Notes: generated by a model from the sequence alone, not told the origin. A stretch of 64,000 nt of DNA from Metridium senile (GCA_949775045.1 OX459100.1:7291462-7355461); one strand, 5' to 3'. Positions 46,608 to 58,559 are shown, numbered from the stretch's first letter. Made by a program: numbers and translations.

Positions 46608-46762
46608 TGTGAGTGGCGGGTCCAGGATTTTAGAAAGGGGGGTTACTCACATAGAAGACTGGGCGAGAGTAGCAACAGGTAGCCCAAAAGCAGAGAAAAG
46701 AGATTCCAGACAGTGTAGGAGATTCCATGGAAACTGTTGGACCTCCCCCTGGAACCACCACT
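46608..46762. mobile_element. hAT-like MITE (AGTGGCGGGTCCAGG ends)
   Basis: The left AGTGGCGGGTCCAGGATTTT and right (CCCCTGGAACCACCACT) ends resemble the CAGTGGCGGATCCAG termini common to hAT MITEs in many animals. It lies just upstream of the NB-ARC/TPR gene. Confidence 0.65.
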
Positions 46763-46969
46763 GACTAATATATATAAGCTACCTTGCAGGCAGTAATTAT
46801 ATACCTATTTCAAAAAACATTGTCACAACTTAAGCAAGTTGGTTTTGTGCTGGCAATTTATTCATTAATGACTTGTTATAAACAGAATTGATTGTAATAC
46901 AATTAATTAATTAAAAGTATGTGAAAAATATTTTTGTTTTATAGTTCTTTATAAAATAACTATTTGAAA

Positions 46970-47250
46970 TCACGTATTTTGATTGGTTGAGGTGCGTGCT
47001 TTATGAGAGCACACAGCACGCACGTTTGCATGTTGATCAATTTGTATTTTATAAAAGAAATAGAAAACTTGCTTTCTGTGCTGTATGCAGTTATAAAGCA
47101 CTTGGGGATTGTCAGAACACTCAAGAAGTGTTGAGAAGCACTCCGCTTTGCGTCATGCTTCTCTTTAACACTTCTCTCGTGTTCTGACAACCCCGCGTGC
47201 TTTATAACTGCACACAGCACATGCGCACGTTTTCTATATCTTCATTAGAA
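46970..47250. mobile_element. Composite inverted-repeat element (GATTGGTTGAGG type)
   Basis: The halves share GTGCTTTAT…GCACACAGCACG and TGTCAGAACAC… / …GTGTTCTGACA. The central hairpin is bounded by AACACTCAAGAAGTGTTGAG. The architecture parallels 23040-23430. Confidence 0.75.
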
Positions 47251-49775
47251 AACAAGTGTGATTACAGACTGTGCATTATCAATGCAAAACCAGCATTCAT
47301 TTTTGTCTTGGCTTAATTCTTGTTGCTTCAGTAAATTGTGACATGTTTTTTTAAATAGGTGTATAATTATGATGAAACTGTTAGGGTAAATCAAGGGTTA
47401 CGTACATATCAATGATACTTTTTAGTTTCAGCTACTACTTACTACTTCTTACCTACTACCTATCTTGTTTCCAAGATGCTGATTCTAGTTATAAATAAAA
47501 GTCCCCTTATATTGGGTTGTCCGTGATGAAAACGCAATGAAAAGTTATTGTTATACGATATATAGACCTATCAAAACCAATGAGTTGAAGATTTGATAAA
47601 CAATTTTAAACAAACATAAATTATTGGCGTGACCAGCCACGTACTGTCAACAATGTGTGAAAAACCCGACACGCAAAACATTTGTAAAACTACTCAAAAT
47701 TATAAAACGGTAAATCAAAGTTATTATTTAGCAATGAAAAGTAGAAATACAATGTGGTTCTTCTATTCAATGACAATGTTTCAATCATTGACCATATTTA
47801 TGCATTTTTCGAGACAACAAATTATGCAAAACTGCCATGCCTTTGGCGCCATTCAGACAGAGATTTTAGTTAATTTGAACACACTTTAATTACCATCAAA
47901 AGAACATTTACTATTAGCTAGCTTTATAAAACGGTCCTAAATCAAGTCATTATCGAATTATTATATTTCCAAGCTAACATTTTAGAATGTGAAATTTTCG
48001 ATAAGTGCTTCAGTTGAAACACCCGTGAAACACGAATACGAAATCCTCTTGTTGTATTTTTACTTCTTGACAATAAATAGAACTCACCTTGATAAAGCAA
48101 GAGATTAATTGATGAATCTGGAGAACAATTTTGTCATTTCCGCAATCAGGTGCAGTAAATATTATGAGAGAAATGTTTGTGTTGCTGCACTACTAGTGTC
48201 TAGGTCTCCTCGTAAGTGACAACACAGGGATCCCAAACAAAGACATTGACGATAATGACAATAAGAAAAATAGAAACATTGATAATGGTGATACTAGTAA
48301 TAATAATCATAATAGTGGTAATAATAATAATGTTGAATATGATGACGATAGCAATGAAAATGATAGTGAAAAATCATTTGATTTTACATTGTATATTTAT
48401 TTTCATGCAATCAGTCTTCCAAATTCTATTGAAAGGTTTCAAAATATATTAAACAAAACTATTGCTTGAAAAATAAAAAGAATGTACACATACATTTGAT
48501 GATTTTCAGTCCAATAAAATCTCAGTAAAATTGTTCTTGAATACTTAAAATTATAAAATATGTCAACTTTTTACCAAAAAATATTATCAACCTTTGCATC
48601 TACCTGTTAATGGTCGCAACAAAACATATAAATTATATTTGGTATTTTACTTTTGTCTCAACTGTTAATGGCATACATGAGCTACTGTTTAACAATAGAC
48701 CAAATTGGCTAATCCAATTCAAATATTTTGGGAATAAGATTCTTTGTCTTATGAATTTCAATATCACATGGAAAATGTTTGGGACAAACATTTACATTCC
48801 CAGAGGTTTTGAATTGGGTGGAAATGTACATAGCAACGTGTTAGCCGATTAGGTCTATCTTAGAAGTTTAATGGCGCAACAAAAATATTTTTCTCCTAAC
48901 CATTAACAGCTAGATACAAGCCACCAACAGTATCTACATCAAACAACATTAACACCTGATTGTGGGCTAATAAGTCAAAGAGTAGAGATAAAATATGTTT
49001 TTATTGTTTGTTGATTTTTGCATTACTAGCACTCAGGCTGCACAATTAAAAACTTAAACCTTGAGTATTAACAATATTTGCAATACATAAATACTTGTTT
49101 GTTGAAGTTGTACATAAAGAATTAAATAAAGCAAAGAAAGATTTCCATAAATAGTGGAATAATATATACCTTGCAAAGATTCATATGGTTATAGAATAAG
49201 TAAGATCTTGATGAAAAGTTTATGCTTTTACATGTAAGTTTTATTTTAATATTATTGTAATTTCACTAAAATGTATTACTGTCGATTAATATATTATTAC
49301 TTTATTGAAGAATGGACAGCCCAAACATCAGTAACTGCCAATTTGATTGTTTTAAACTCAAAAACTACTACTTGCAAGCAAGCATAGTTTATTTGCCAAT
49401 TAGATATGTTTTTTGATGTGTACTGTAAAATTTGATTGAAATCATGTCAAACTTTGATAGTACACAGCCAAACCCACTTCTAATTGACTAGAAAACCAGT
49501 TTTTTGAAACATAAACAAACAAAAAGGATTTGCTTGCTCAATGCATGCCTGCAAATGGTAGTAATTGTCTCCTTAGAAACACCGACATGGCCCATTTTAA
49601 AATGACTTGTTTTGATACCCAATGTTGGTTTTGTTGGGTAGACAGATTTAAAACTGATCAAAAAATTTCGCTCTGTGACTATCAATTAAAATTATCATCA
49701 ATTGCAACAATGTTATTAATGTATAGGCTTCCTGTGTCAGCTGATTATGGTAAAATATCAGGAAATATATTATTA
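47251..49775. other. Intergenic, no gene seen
   Basis: AT-rich DNA between two minus-strand genes. It contains a degenerate (ATAATG)n tract at 48250-48370. It also has a possible MITE at about 48595-48925 whose ends (ATCTACCTGTTAATGGTCGC and the inverse near 48905, CATTAACAGCTAGAT) recur weakly at 54003-54310. Short open frames here show no recognisable domain. Confidence 0.6.
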
Positions 49776-50618
49776 CTATAAATTTGATAAAAACAATCCA
49801 TTATCTTGGACGTACAAGTAACAGTAAGTTCCCCACCATGTTGCAATGGCAATTATTGCTCCCAACAACTTCTGCAGAACAGTATGAAAGTAAATGCAAG
49901 TCGTGACCAGCATAAACTCCCACAGGACCATTATTAGGGATGTACAAATGAAGACTACATAAATAAAAGGCCGTAGTAATTTATACCAATACTTTGCACT
50001 GAAGGACAAGCTCCCCTTTGAACCTGGGTTTTGTTGATTGTAGCTTTCCTTTATCTTCTTTTCCAAATGTTTTACAACTTGGATTTCTTCGCTGATCGTT
50101 AGACAACAGTAGATAAGAAGAAAGGTATGTCCTGATACATCAAATCCTTCCCAGAAATAGCCATTTCTGTGGCATGTGAGTTTGGAATTGTGCGACGCAT
50201 CCCCAGTGCAAGTGCCGGTGAAATGTTCAACGTACTCGAACATGGTCGTCAATGCAAACCAACCAAGCGTTGCTACCAATAGTCTACTATAATGACGCAT
50301 CATTTGTACAACATTCCATGATGTTAGTATTGCTGTACACAAGATTGACAGAAGGCTTAGTAGCGTCCATGTCCAGCCCCAACTAAATTTCACAAAGTAG
50401 ACATTGAACACATTTCTACGGTAAGAAAGGTAGGATTGTGGTAAGGGATAAAATTCATGGATAAAGGATCCTAAGACAACAATTAGCCAGTAGATTGCTG
50501 CTTTGTATACCGTTTTAGTAAAAGCGCTTGTTCTTAGTGCTAAATACGCTGAGTGGAAGAAATTGGCGATGTTTTCGTGAAGCCTTTTGTCGTTAGATGA
50601 TGACGGTGCGTCCGCCAT
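49776..50618 (-). CDS. FITM2: FITM2/FIT2, ER fat-storage-inducing transmembrane phosphatase, 280 aa
   Basis: Multi-pass protein of the FIT family, which resides in the endoplasmic reticulum, hydrolyses acyl-CoA and supports lipid droplet budding. The diagnostic FDVSGHTFLLIYC segment carries the catalytic H164, and the second histidine appears as H245 in CIYFHTVLQK. Human FITM2 (262 aa) uses H155 and H214 at the equivalent places; the longer spacing here comes from a cytosolic loop (KKIKESYNQQNPGSKGS). Other family marks are FIHEFYPLPQSYL near TM1-2 and EHFTGTC before the catalytic loop. About six hydrophobic segments are visible. The CDS is one exon starting at the first ATG (MADAPSSS). It is head to head with TK2 across 591 bp, so the two probably share a bidirectional promoter. 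Confidence 0.92.
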   Translation of the reverse strand: MADAPSSSNDKRLHENIANFFHSAYLALRTSAFTKTVYKAAIYWLIVVLGSFIHEFYPLPQSYLSYRRNVFNVYFVKFSWGWTWTLLSLLSILCTAILTSWNVVQMMRHYSRLLVATLGWFALTTMFEYVEHFTGTCTGDASHNSKLTCHRNGYFWEGFDVSGHTFLLIYCCLTISEEIQVVKHLEKKIKESYNQQNPGSKGSLSFSAKYWYKLLRPFIYVVFICTSLIMVLWEFMLVTTCIYFHTVLQKLLGAIIAIATWWGTYCYLYVQDNGLFLSNL

Positions 50619-51209
50619 TTTTCATCTGTTAACCCGCGCGCAAGGGTTCATGGGATTATATCAGCGCGAGTTGTAAACACATGCATGCATGGCATTTGGT
50701 GCTACATGAGACTTTCTTTCGATGAAAGATGGATTTAAATTCGAAAACAAGGTAGAATATATACATGGTATGATATCGATATTATTCCTTGCTTTTATCA
50801 AAGAATTGCGCGTTCGGTAGAGTTTGAATACTTTTCAAACATGTTCAAACACTGATCGAACAAAACTTTAAATTCTTTCAATTTAAAAACCTTTAATCTT
50901 TGTGTTGTTTTCTAGAAAATATCATAGCAATTTGAGTAACTTTATATTGTTTTGGTAATTAATTTTTTCCTTGTTTGTAGAACTAAAAACACTTTATAGC
51001 GATTTTGAGAGATTTTTAAATGAATTTTCCATGTATTTTTGTTTCATATTTCAGTTGAAAACACATCGTTGAAAAGGAACTTAAAAAGACAAAGTCTCGA
51101 AGAGTAGAACGTGATGGAAAATATGAAATTTTTAAACGAAAACATCATAAAATATTGATTGTAATTTCACTTCCTGTGTAATTCACCGGAAGTGAATATC
51201 ACCGCTGAC
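50619..51209. promoter_or_regulatory. Bidirectional promoter region between FITM2 and TK2
   Basis: A 591-bp gap separates the two divergent start codons. The FITM2 side has a CpG-bearing patch (AACCCGCGCGCAAGGG, then CAGCGCGAG). The TK2 side has the near-palindrome CTTCCTGTGTAATTCACCGG followed by AAGTG, with two ETS-like cores (CACTTCC, CCGGAAGTG) facing each other. Confidence 0.5.
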
Positions 51210-54200
51210 ATGAAGTACGGCGTATTCACGGCGGTAAAAAGAGTTTTTCAAATGCAAATTAGTTTATCGTTTCGAACACTTCTCCCGCTTCAAACCCGGC
51301 AACTTTGCACTATTTCTTCAATTCACCTTAAAGGTAGGTAAATCAATTTAATTCAACTTATTCCTATTTATAATAATCGCGAGTAAAGCTTTTTATTACG
51401 AGTATGACATCATCGGGCAAGACCAGACTAGCCATGGTCTACAAGCCTTGTTTGGTTGAATTTAGGCGCGCGTTTCAAAATTTTACTCTTGCTTGCTCTC
51501 GTCGCTGAATACTTCACAAAAAACATGAAAAAATCCGGCGAAAACGGTTAGTAACTACTCGAATATCAGCTCAAATCGCATTTAAAGACTGTTTTAAAGT
51601 TATTTTAAGCGTTTTCTGCTGTTCTAGATCTGTTTTTGAATCGTTTTCTGATGTCAGAAGTAGGCGCCATATTTGAACAAAGGAAAACTTTGTTTTCTGG
51701 ATTTCTTGAGATTTTTAAACAGTTTTGCTTCACTTTATCAATTTTTTATATTTTGCTTGTAATTATATTAAGTTGGATATCGAAGTTAACTTTGTAAGTG
51801 TTATTTTCGACCGTTTTCGACCATGCTTGCCGTTATGAATTTCTTTGTCGATTTCGCGGGAATTTAGCTTATCAATAAGTTTACAAATAAGTTTTAAAAT
51901 TGCTTCCCAAAATACAATTTTGTGTGCTCAAAATGATCTTATTAATAATATAAATAGCTACAGTCCCATGGGCATTAAGAAAATAGCAGCAAATTTGATT
52001 TATCAAGCATTTTTACCAAGGTATTTTTTCTAAATTGTATTTTAATAGCTTGCATCCCAAATGTTAAATTTTGTTCTTCAATTTTATATCTTTTTTGATG
52101 TAAAAGCTTAAATACATGTAATTTTTTTCTGTTTTAGGCTTGTTATTCACCATGCTTGGTTCTCAAAATTCCTCAAAAAATGGTCATACTAATCATGGAG
52201 TTCAGAAAAGTGGCAGAAAAATAACGGTAAGTATGAGGGAAAAACATTACAGAACTTTACATACAATTCATTGAAATGTTTTTATGTTTTATTTTAGGTT
52301 GCAGTTGAAGGAAACATTGGAAGCGGCAAAACTACATTACTGAAGTACTTCAGACAAAATCCTCTTGTTGAGGCAAGTATACTTTTTTAGTAAACTTTGT
52401 AAATAGAAGAATTGCTAATTGTATTTTTTAGTGGTTTATATGATGTTATTTTTGTCCTTTAGGTATTGGAAGAACCAGTCAAAAAATGGCAAAGTGTTCA
52501 TGGAAACAATATTCTTGTGAGTAAAGTACACATATTGTTGCAATATTCTTGCTGGAGACATTTTGTTTCAAAGGATTGCTAAGCTTGCACCATTCAAAGC
52601 ATTTTCTCTAATGAATTAGAAGAAAATAGCACATGTTTCATTCTAAAATTTGTTATGATATTATTCATATTATGAGCCAAGTACTATCACTATTATGAGT
52701 TGGCTATCCAATCTTTAGTGCTCATTTTAAAATTGATCCACTAGGTAGATACGTTGAAATGACCTCTTATTATATTATATTGAAATCTCCTTCATCCTTT
52801 ACAATGCAATATTTGACTTGCCTTATCTATTGTGTTGTCAAATAGGACTTGATGTACAAAGATCCTAAGCGATGGAGTTACATGTTTGAGTCTTATGTTC
52901 TACTTACCATGATGCAGCTACACAATCAAAAAGTTGTAAGTAGAACATCATTAGTAGAAATACAACCAATTGTAAAATATCATCTCTTTATCATTTTAAT
53001 ATTCACAGCAGAAAATAAATAAACTACAATGATAATATTATTAAAGTTATTCTTTATCAGTTAATATACAGATAATGCACCTATCAATGTCTTGCTCCAA
53101 AGGGAGGAGTGCAGGCATACCCAGGGGCTTTTGACATTTTTCATATCTCTTTGTCAATAGCCCTTATCCTGGGGACATCAAATTCATATACTTACTCATA
53201 TATTTACTGTTGTGGATGCAGAAATTATTGTATTGTATTGTCAAAAAACATCGAGCAGCCCCAGGTACGGGCAAAGTTTATGTTCAATAGCCCGACTTTG
53301 CCTGCACTCCCCCTGTTGGGACAAGACATTGATAGGTGCATAATTAAAGATTAAAACTTTTTCCAATTTGGTCCTTAGATTGAAAATCAGATAATAATAA
53401 TAATATGACGTTCTTAGATACGCATATCCGAACTCTATGCGTTTACATTGTTTAAATTGTTTGTTATAATAGATAATGACTGCTGTACGTTATAGCGAAA
53501 ATTAATGTTCAAAAAGAAAAGTCTTCAGTTTGGTTTTGAATGTAGCTATCGTTTCTGCTTGCTTAATTTCTTCAGGGATATTGTTCCATAATTTAGGAGC
53601 TGCGTGTTTAAAGCTTCGTTCACAGATGCAAAAACAAATACAGTCATTGAATAGCTTATATGTTATTTTGTTTCTAGAATTCTCCAGTCTGTCCGCTTGA
53701 GCGAAGTGCATATAGTGCATACAATAATTGAATAACTTATATGTTATTCTGTTTCTAGAATTCTCCTGTCTGTCTGCTTGAGCGAAGTGCATATAGTGCA
53801 TACTTCTGTTTTATTGAGAATCTATATCAAGGGTAAGTATTGACAACAAAAACTATGCAACCAAACAATGAAAGTATACATCTATATCAAGGGTAAGTAT
53901 TGACAACAAAAACTATGCAACCAAACAATGAAAGTATACACCTAATTAAAAAAACCTTGTTGTGTTCAAAACATAGATCCTAGATTATGGATCATACTGT
54001 TGCTTGCATCTACCTGTTAACAGTTGCGAAAAAACATGTTCTGTCTCGCAGTCAAACTTCAAAGATTGATTATCCAAACATCGCTAGTTTGTAAACAACT
54101 GTGGTAAAGAAGGCTAGAAATTTTAGATATTTATTGTCACTTGCATCTAAACCTGTTAATAGATACAACAAAAATATAATATGCAAAATTTTCCTTGACA

Positions 54201-55278
54201 AATTGGAAGAATCACATTGGGAGAGTGTGAAGTTTACTTTCGAAGTTTATGTCTAGACAAAGAATGTTTTTTGTCACGACTGTTAACCGGTAGCTGCAAA
54301 CGACGGTAGGTTGTAGAAGCAGAGACTGAAGTGGTGGGTGGGATTTCAATCAAACAAAACACTTTTAATACTACTTCAACAGTCTCTGTCTCCATGTTGA
54401 AAACACCAGTATGGTACTTATTAAGACAAGTCTCATGTATACTATTAATTAAAATCCCATTTACAACCTTCATGGTCTATGATCTATAATAAACCCTTTG
54501 TGTACTATTTTTGGAACAAGACAGTTTTTTTAATAAGGTGTTCAAATTCATCCACTCAAATCTTGACTGGAATCTATTGTTTTGTGGCCATGAATCAAGT
54601 GAATTCAGGAAAGGATTGTTGTAACTGTTATGTTTTAGTGGAAGAAATTGTGTACAAATAATGTTGTTTTTATATTATTTAGGGGTTTGCTTTCTCAAGT
54701 TGAATACAGTGTTTTCCAAGAATGGTTTGAATTCCTAACCAAACACCAAAAACCAGAACTGGATCTTATCAGTAAGTATCAAAACATTTAAGTACATGCA
54801 GGGCCCCACTGAGAATTGGCTTCTAGCTGTTGTGGTGTCCCTGCCTTTGAAAGAAGGAAAAGTGAACTAATGATTATAAAAAAAATGTATCCTAATTGTG
54901 CAACTAAAACATTTGCAACTATATTTAATTAAAGTAAATTTACTACATCAATTGTTGAATGACATCCTTTTTTCAGTGGCTAACAGAGTTCTTTTTATTG
55001 TTTCAGTTTACTTGAGAACATCACCTGATGTCTGCATGAAGAGAATTCAGAAAAGAAACCGTTCAGAAGAGAGCACTGTCTCAATGGATCTTCTTGATAG
55101 TTTGCACGAACGATATGAAGATTGGCTCTTACGGAAGACAAAGTTTTACCTTCCAGCTCCTGTTGTAGTTGTCGATGGAAACCAAAGCTTAGAAGAGCTG
55201 TTCCAGTATTATGAAAAGAACACTCACTCTCTTCTTGGAATGAAACAAACTCCACTTATTAACGTACCAACATCATGA
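51210..55278 (+). CDS. TK2: TK2-type mitochondrial deoxynucleoside kinase, 8 exons, 288 aa (copy 1)
   Basis: Exons: 51210-51333, 52138-52226, 52298-52372, 52463-52516, 52846-52935, 53759-53832, 54683-54771, 55007-55278. They sum to 867 nt. It belongs to the dNK/dCK/TK2 family, which phosphorylates deoxynucleosides for mitochondrial dNTP salvage. Seen: P-loop [11 protein letters not shown], the EEPVKKW substrate-site motif, LERSAYSA (the ERS motif of the family), and [10 protein letters not shown] ahead of the lid [10 protein letters not shown]. Exon 1 encodes a basic, acid-free leader ([12 protein letters not shown]…[13 protein letters not shown]) typical of mitochondrial import. A second in-frame ATG at 52152 could give a cytosolic form. 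Intron 3 starts with GC (GAG|GCAAGT) rather than GT. Exon 6 has a decoy partial duplicate upstream, and its 3' end plus donor is duplicated. Overall length is close to human TK2 (265 aa). Confidence 0.93.
53069..53347. mobile_element. MITE in TK2 intron 5
   Basis: Left AATGCACCTATCAATGTCTTG and the right inverse (CAAGACATTGATAGGTGCAT) bound ~280 bp. GGAGTGCAGGCA / TGCCTGCACTCC also pair. Confidence 0.9.
53385..53640 (-). pseudogene. 3' end of a non-LTR retrotransposon reverse transcriptase
   Basis: On the minus strand the peptide [18 protein letters not shown], then [14 protein letters not shown] and a stop, is the characteristic C-terminus of CR1/L2/Jockey-like LINE reverse transcriptases. 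An (ATT)n tail beyond the stop (inverse at about 53392-53404) fits a LINE 3' end. Only the terminal ~45 codons remain, so this is a 5'-truncated, dead copy in TK2 intron 5. Confidence 0.75.
53646..53807 (+). repeat. 81-bp tandem duplication of the TK2 exon 6 acceptor and first half
   Basis: 53646-53726 and 53727-53807 are near-identical. The first contains a complete acceptor (TTTCTAG) and a pseudo-exon at 53678 reading [17 protein letters not shown] before a stop, with no donor. The second is the functional exon 6. Confidence 0.92.
53821..53940 (+). repeat. Perfect 60-bp tandem duplication across the TK2 exon 6 donor
   Basis: 53821-53880 equals 53881-53940 base for base. Each copy includes CTATATCAAGGGTAAGTATT, i.e. 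the end of exon 6 and its donor. Use of the second donor would read into TAA, so only the first gives a full protein. Perfect identity means either a very recent event or an assembly artefact. Confidence 0.97.
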
Positions 55279-55475
55279 TCTTAACTTGTAAATATGTATA
55301 TAATAGATAGATAATCTACTTAATGTATATAATGTATGTAATGTGGTGCTAATAATATTTAGTGCTTATTTCACATAATCATGCTAATGTAGCTACAAGG
55401 CTTACAATCAATTTTACAATATTGTAAGTTAGTTTACACCAATTACATACATACATTATATCCCAGTTACAGCAT

Positions 55476-55784
55476 GACGCACCTTACCGTGGCCACCTAA
55501 TTAAAGTTTTGTACAAGTTAGCTTGGCGTTCAAAAGTTTCTCTTTTCAAATTATTTGCTAGTTTCTCTTTTCAAATTATTTGCTAGCTACACCTTTTTAA
55601 ATTTGAACATCCTGAGAGGTTTTACAGCCACTTATAAACTTCACTCTTGTCTTTGCTTTGAACATATTTTCAAAGTGTTTACCGTTTGCCAATCGGCGTG
55701 TCTTTGATATTAAGGTCAAATTCTTGCTTTCCGATTGGTCATCTTGTACAAAACTTTGATTAGATGGCCAAGGTAAGGTGCGTT
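55476..55784. mobile_element. MITE downstream of TK2 (ACGCACCTTACC ends)
   Basis: Left ACGCACCTTACCGTGGCCA and right TGGCCAAGGTAAGGTGCGT are inverted, as are AAAGTTTTGTACAAG and CTTGTACAAAACTTT. Confidence 0.88.
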
Positions 55785-55822
55785 ATCCTGTAATATCTCT
55801 CAACCCCAAGTAATTTGTTCTC

Positions 55823-56040
55823 TTACAGTGAGGACACTCGAACCGTGAACACTTTGATTTATTTTGTTACTTTTTAACCCATTTCCCATGAGTAAATAGA
55901 TTAGAAAAAAGATTTATTTAGAACACTTAGTGTATTTGAACTCACTGCTTCATTTTTAGAGGTTTTGAAGCAGTAGAAAGTTCAGAAAATAATAACATGA
56001 AAAAAATCAAGAGTTCACGGTTCGAGTATCCTCACTGTAA
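55823..56040. mobile_element. MITE, family with TIR CAGTGAGGA.ACTCGAACCG (copy 2)
   Basis: TTACAGTGAGGACACTCGAA on the left is inverted at the right (TTCGAGTATCCTCACTGTAA). Internal text is shared with 12098-12300. The terminal CAGTGAGGA is reminiscent of hAT ends. Confidence 0.9.
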
Positions 56041-56802
56041 TTTGCTGTTTATTATTTAGAAGTATAAAATAATGTAAGTCTTTGATTATTTTCTCTATTC
56101 TTCTCAATCCCAAAAATACATTCGCAATATGAACATAATTATAACTATTAGCTTGATTTGTAATACACAACCTAGACCACAATGTCAGTTCAATCACAAT
56201 CACCACACCATATGGTTTATTCAAATGATATGTTTTTATTGGTTTAGATATTTTACAAGATAAGAAGATATAGTTATTCTCCAGTAATATCCACTAGGTT
56301 TTACATATACTAATATGCTGATGAGCCAAAATACTAGACAGCAAAACAGATTCTACTTGTATGTGATAACTCTGACAAAACATTGTTGAATATCAAACAA
56401 GAGGCAAACAAACTTTGAATCTTTTTTGTTGTTGTTGAGTTCTTGCTTTAAAGTAGATAATTTGTTTTGTTGCCTTTCCCTATGCACCAAATGCATTCAA
56501 TTCTATGGAAAAAAAATGATATTTGTTCTTAAAATTTGAATATATTTTCATCTTACACTGTATATGCATTTTAACGATCCATTTTATATTTTTCACTGAC
56601 AAAAATTTTTCACTATTCTAAAAATCATTATCTATGAATTGTAAAGTATACTAAAAATCATTATCTACGAATTGTAAAGTATAGTTAGTTTGCAATATAT
56701 TTCATTTTTCAATAACTGTTTTTTAAATAAACAATGAAGATTATTTTGTGTTTGTGTTTTATAACTTGCATGGAAAGTAGATCGTTTCATGGACAATTGC
56801 AA

Positions 56803-57236
56803 TTACAGCCAAACCTACGTACAGAAGCGTTCCTATCGAGGTTGGAAGGCTCGATTTATTCTTCCAAACTTGATTTCAAATTTGTTTTGAAATTTGCATA
56901 AATGAATCAAAACTTGTAAGTTTCAAAAACTGCCTCAAATCAAAACATTACTTTCAATGTTTTGTTGGACACAGAAACGTGCTAAAAACCTAGTCTGCAT
57001 ACAGAAATATTGTTATAAATACTTACTAAAGTATTCTATTACAATAGCATTATCAGTTATTGACCACAGATCTTGATTTCGGGACCATTATTGGTTGACG
57101 GTTGAAGTCTGCAATTTGCAACTTACAAGATTCAATTCATTTATGCAAATTTCAAACCAAATTTCAAATCAAGTTTGGAAGAATAAATTGAGCCTTCCAA
57201 CCTCGATAGGAACGCTTCTGTAGATTTGGCTGTAAA
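56803..57236. mobile_element. MITE with TTACAGCCAAA ends
   Basis: TTACAGCCAAACCTACG… and …TAGATTTGGCTGTAA are the ends. The arms also share AGAAGCGTTCCTATCGAGGT and TTGGAAGGCTC blocks. Confidence 0.9.
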
Positions 57237-57660
57237 ACACTTGAAAATTTACTATGTACTATTTAACAATTATTTGCTGAAGGCGATTATTTATTTTTAG
57301 TATAAATACACTAGTGATTATTAAAAATGCACACAGTGATTGGTTGAGAAATTCACACTTTTTTTCTCAATAATCACCTACAGCATTTCATATGCTTTTA
57401 GAAATAAGAAATGAACAGGACTGGTTAATTTTATTTTTTGAAATAATCATTTTTGTATTGATACTAAAACTATTATCCACCTCTGTGAATCGGTGAGCAA
57501 TAACCTTGACTTCATAATTGTTAATTTAATAACAGAGACACCAAGACAAAGTCAAGTTCATTATTCACCAATATTGATCTAAGTAAAATAATTATTGTTT
57601 TAGTAAAATTAAATATGAAAGCAGAAATTGAAAATAACAAGCAACTTTCAAATAAAAAAC

Positions 57661-58559
57661 TACAGCAAGATTCTCAAGACTGGCCACTGATAATGTATTT
57701 GCATACTTTTGTAGCGCCATCCTCCAATTAGCGTTTAGATCATGGATAAGATAAGACATTCCTGTAGAGTGCTCACAGGGAGCCCGGCTTTTTGTCGTTT
57801 CTTTTCATTTTTCTCTCTAATACGCTATATTATGTTTGCATCGGGTTTCCTGTGGTATGAGACAGTTCTGACGTATCGTTTAACATGTTGATGTAATTAA
57901 CAGTAACTCGATAGGAGGATAAACTCTTATCTGTAACGCACTCTCTAGTAACAGTCAATAAAACATTTTATATATGAGTTTTAATTGAGGCATCTAGCAG
58001 TTGTTTCAGCCCTTCTATACATTAACGGTTACTAGCGAGTGCGTTACAGATAAGAGTTTAATCCTCCTATCGAGTTACTGTTAATTACATCATTTCGGAA
58101 CTGTCTCATACCACAGGAATCCCGATGCAAACATAATATAGCGCATCAATAGCGTAAAATAAAAAGAGAGAAAAAAAAGAAAAGAAACAACAAAAAGCCG
58201 GGCTCCCTGTGGAGTGCTTACACTTTGTCCATGAAATAGAATCTAAATAGTTCCTAACTAATAGTTTTTATTAGTCACTATCACTCAACTGGGACAGCTT
58301 TAGTAACAATACACAAGGGAAATCAAATACTCAAAACCATAGAAAGTTAATACTTTATTCATTGTGTATTGTTACTAAAACTGTTTCAGTTGAGTGATAG
58401 TGACTAATAGTCACTAAATAAAAACTATTAGTTAGTAACTATTTAGATTTTATTTCATGGACATAGTGTAAGCACTCTAATGCTGATTGCATTACAGTAT
58501 AGACGAAAGTATGCGAATACATAAGTGGTGGTCACACTTTTGGGCGCTTTGCTGTAATA
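57661..58559. mobile_element. Three-level MITE nest
   Basis: Level 1 is the TACAGCAA-ended MITE (compare the intact copy at 36201-36385, opposite orientation). Level 2 (57767-58477, ends GAGTGCT…AGCACTC) is inserted at a TA that is duplicated (57765-57766 and 58478-58479). Level 3 (57774-58211, ends CACAGGGAGCCCGGC… / …GCCGGGCTCCCTGTG) sits 7 bp inside level 2 and has duplicated GAGTGCT on both sides (57767-57773 and 58212-58218). Confidence 0.9.
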
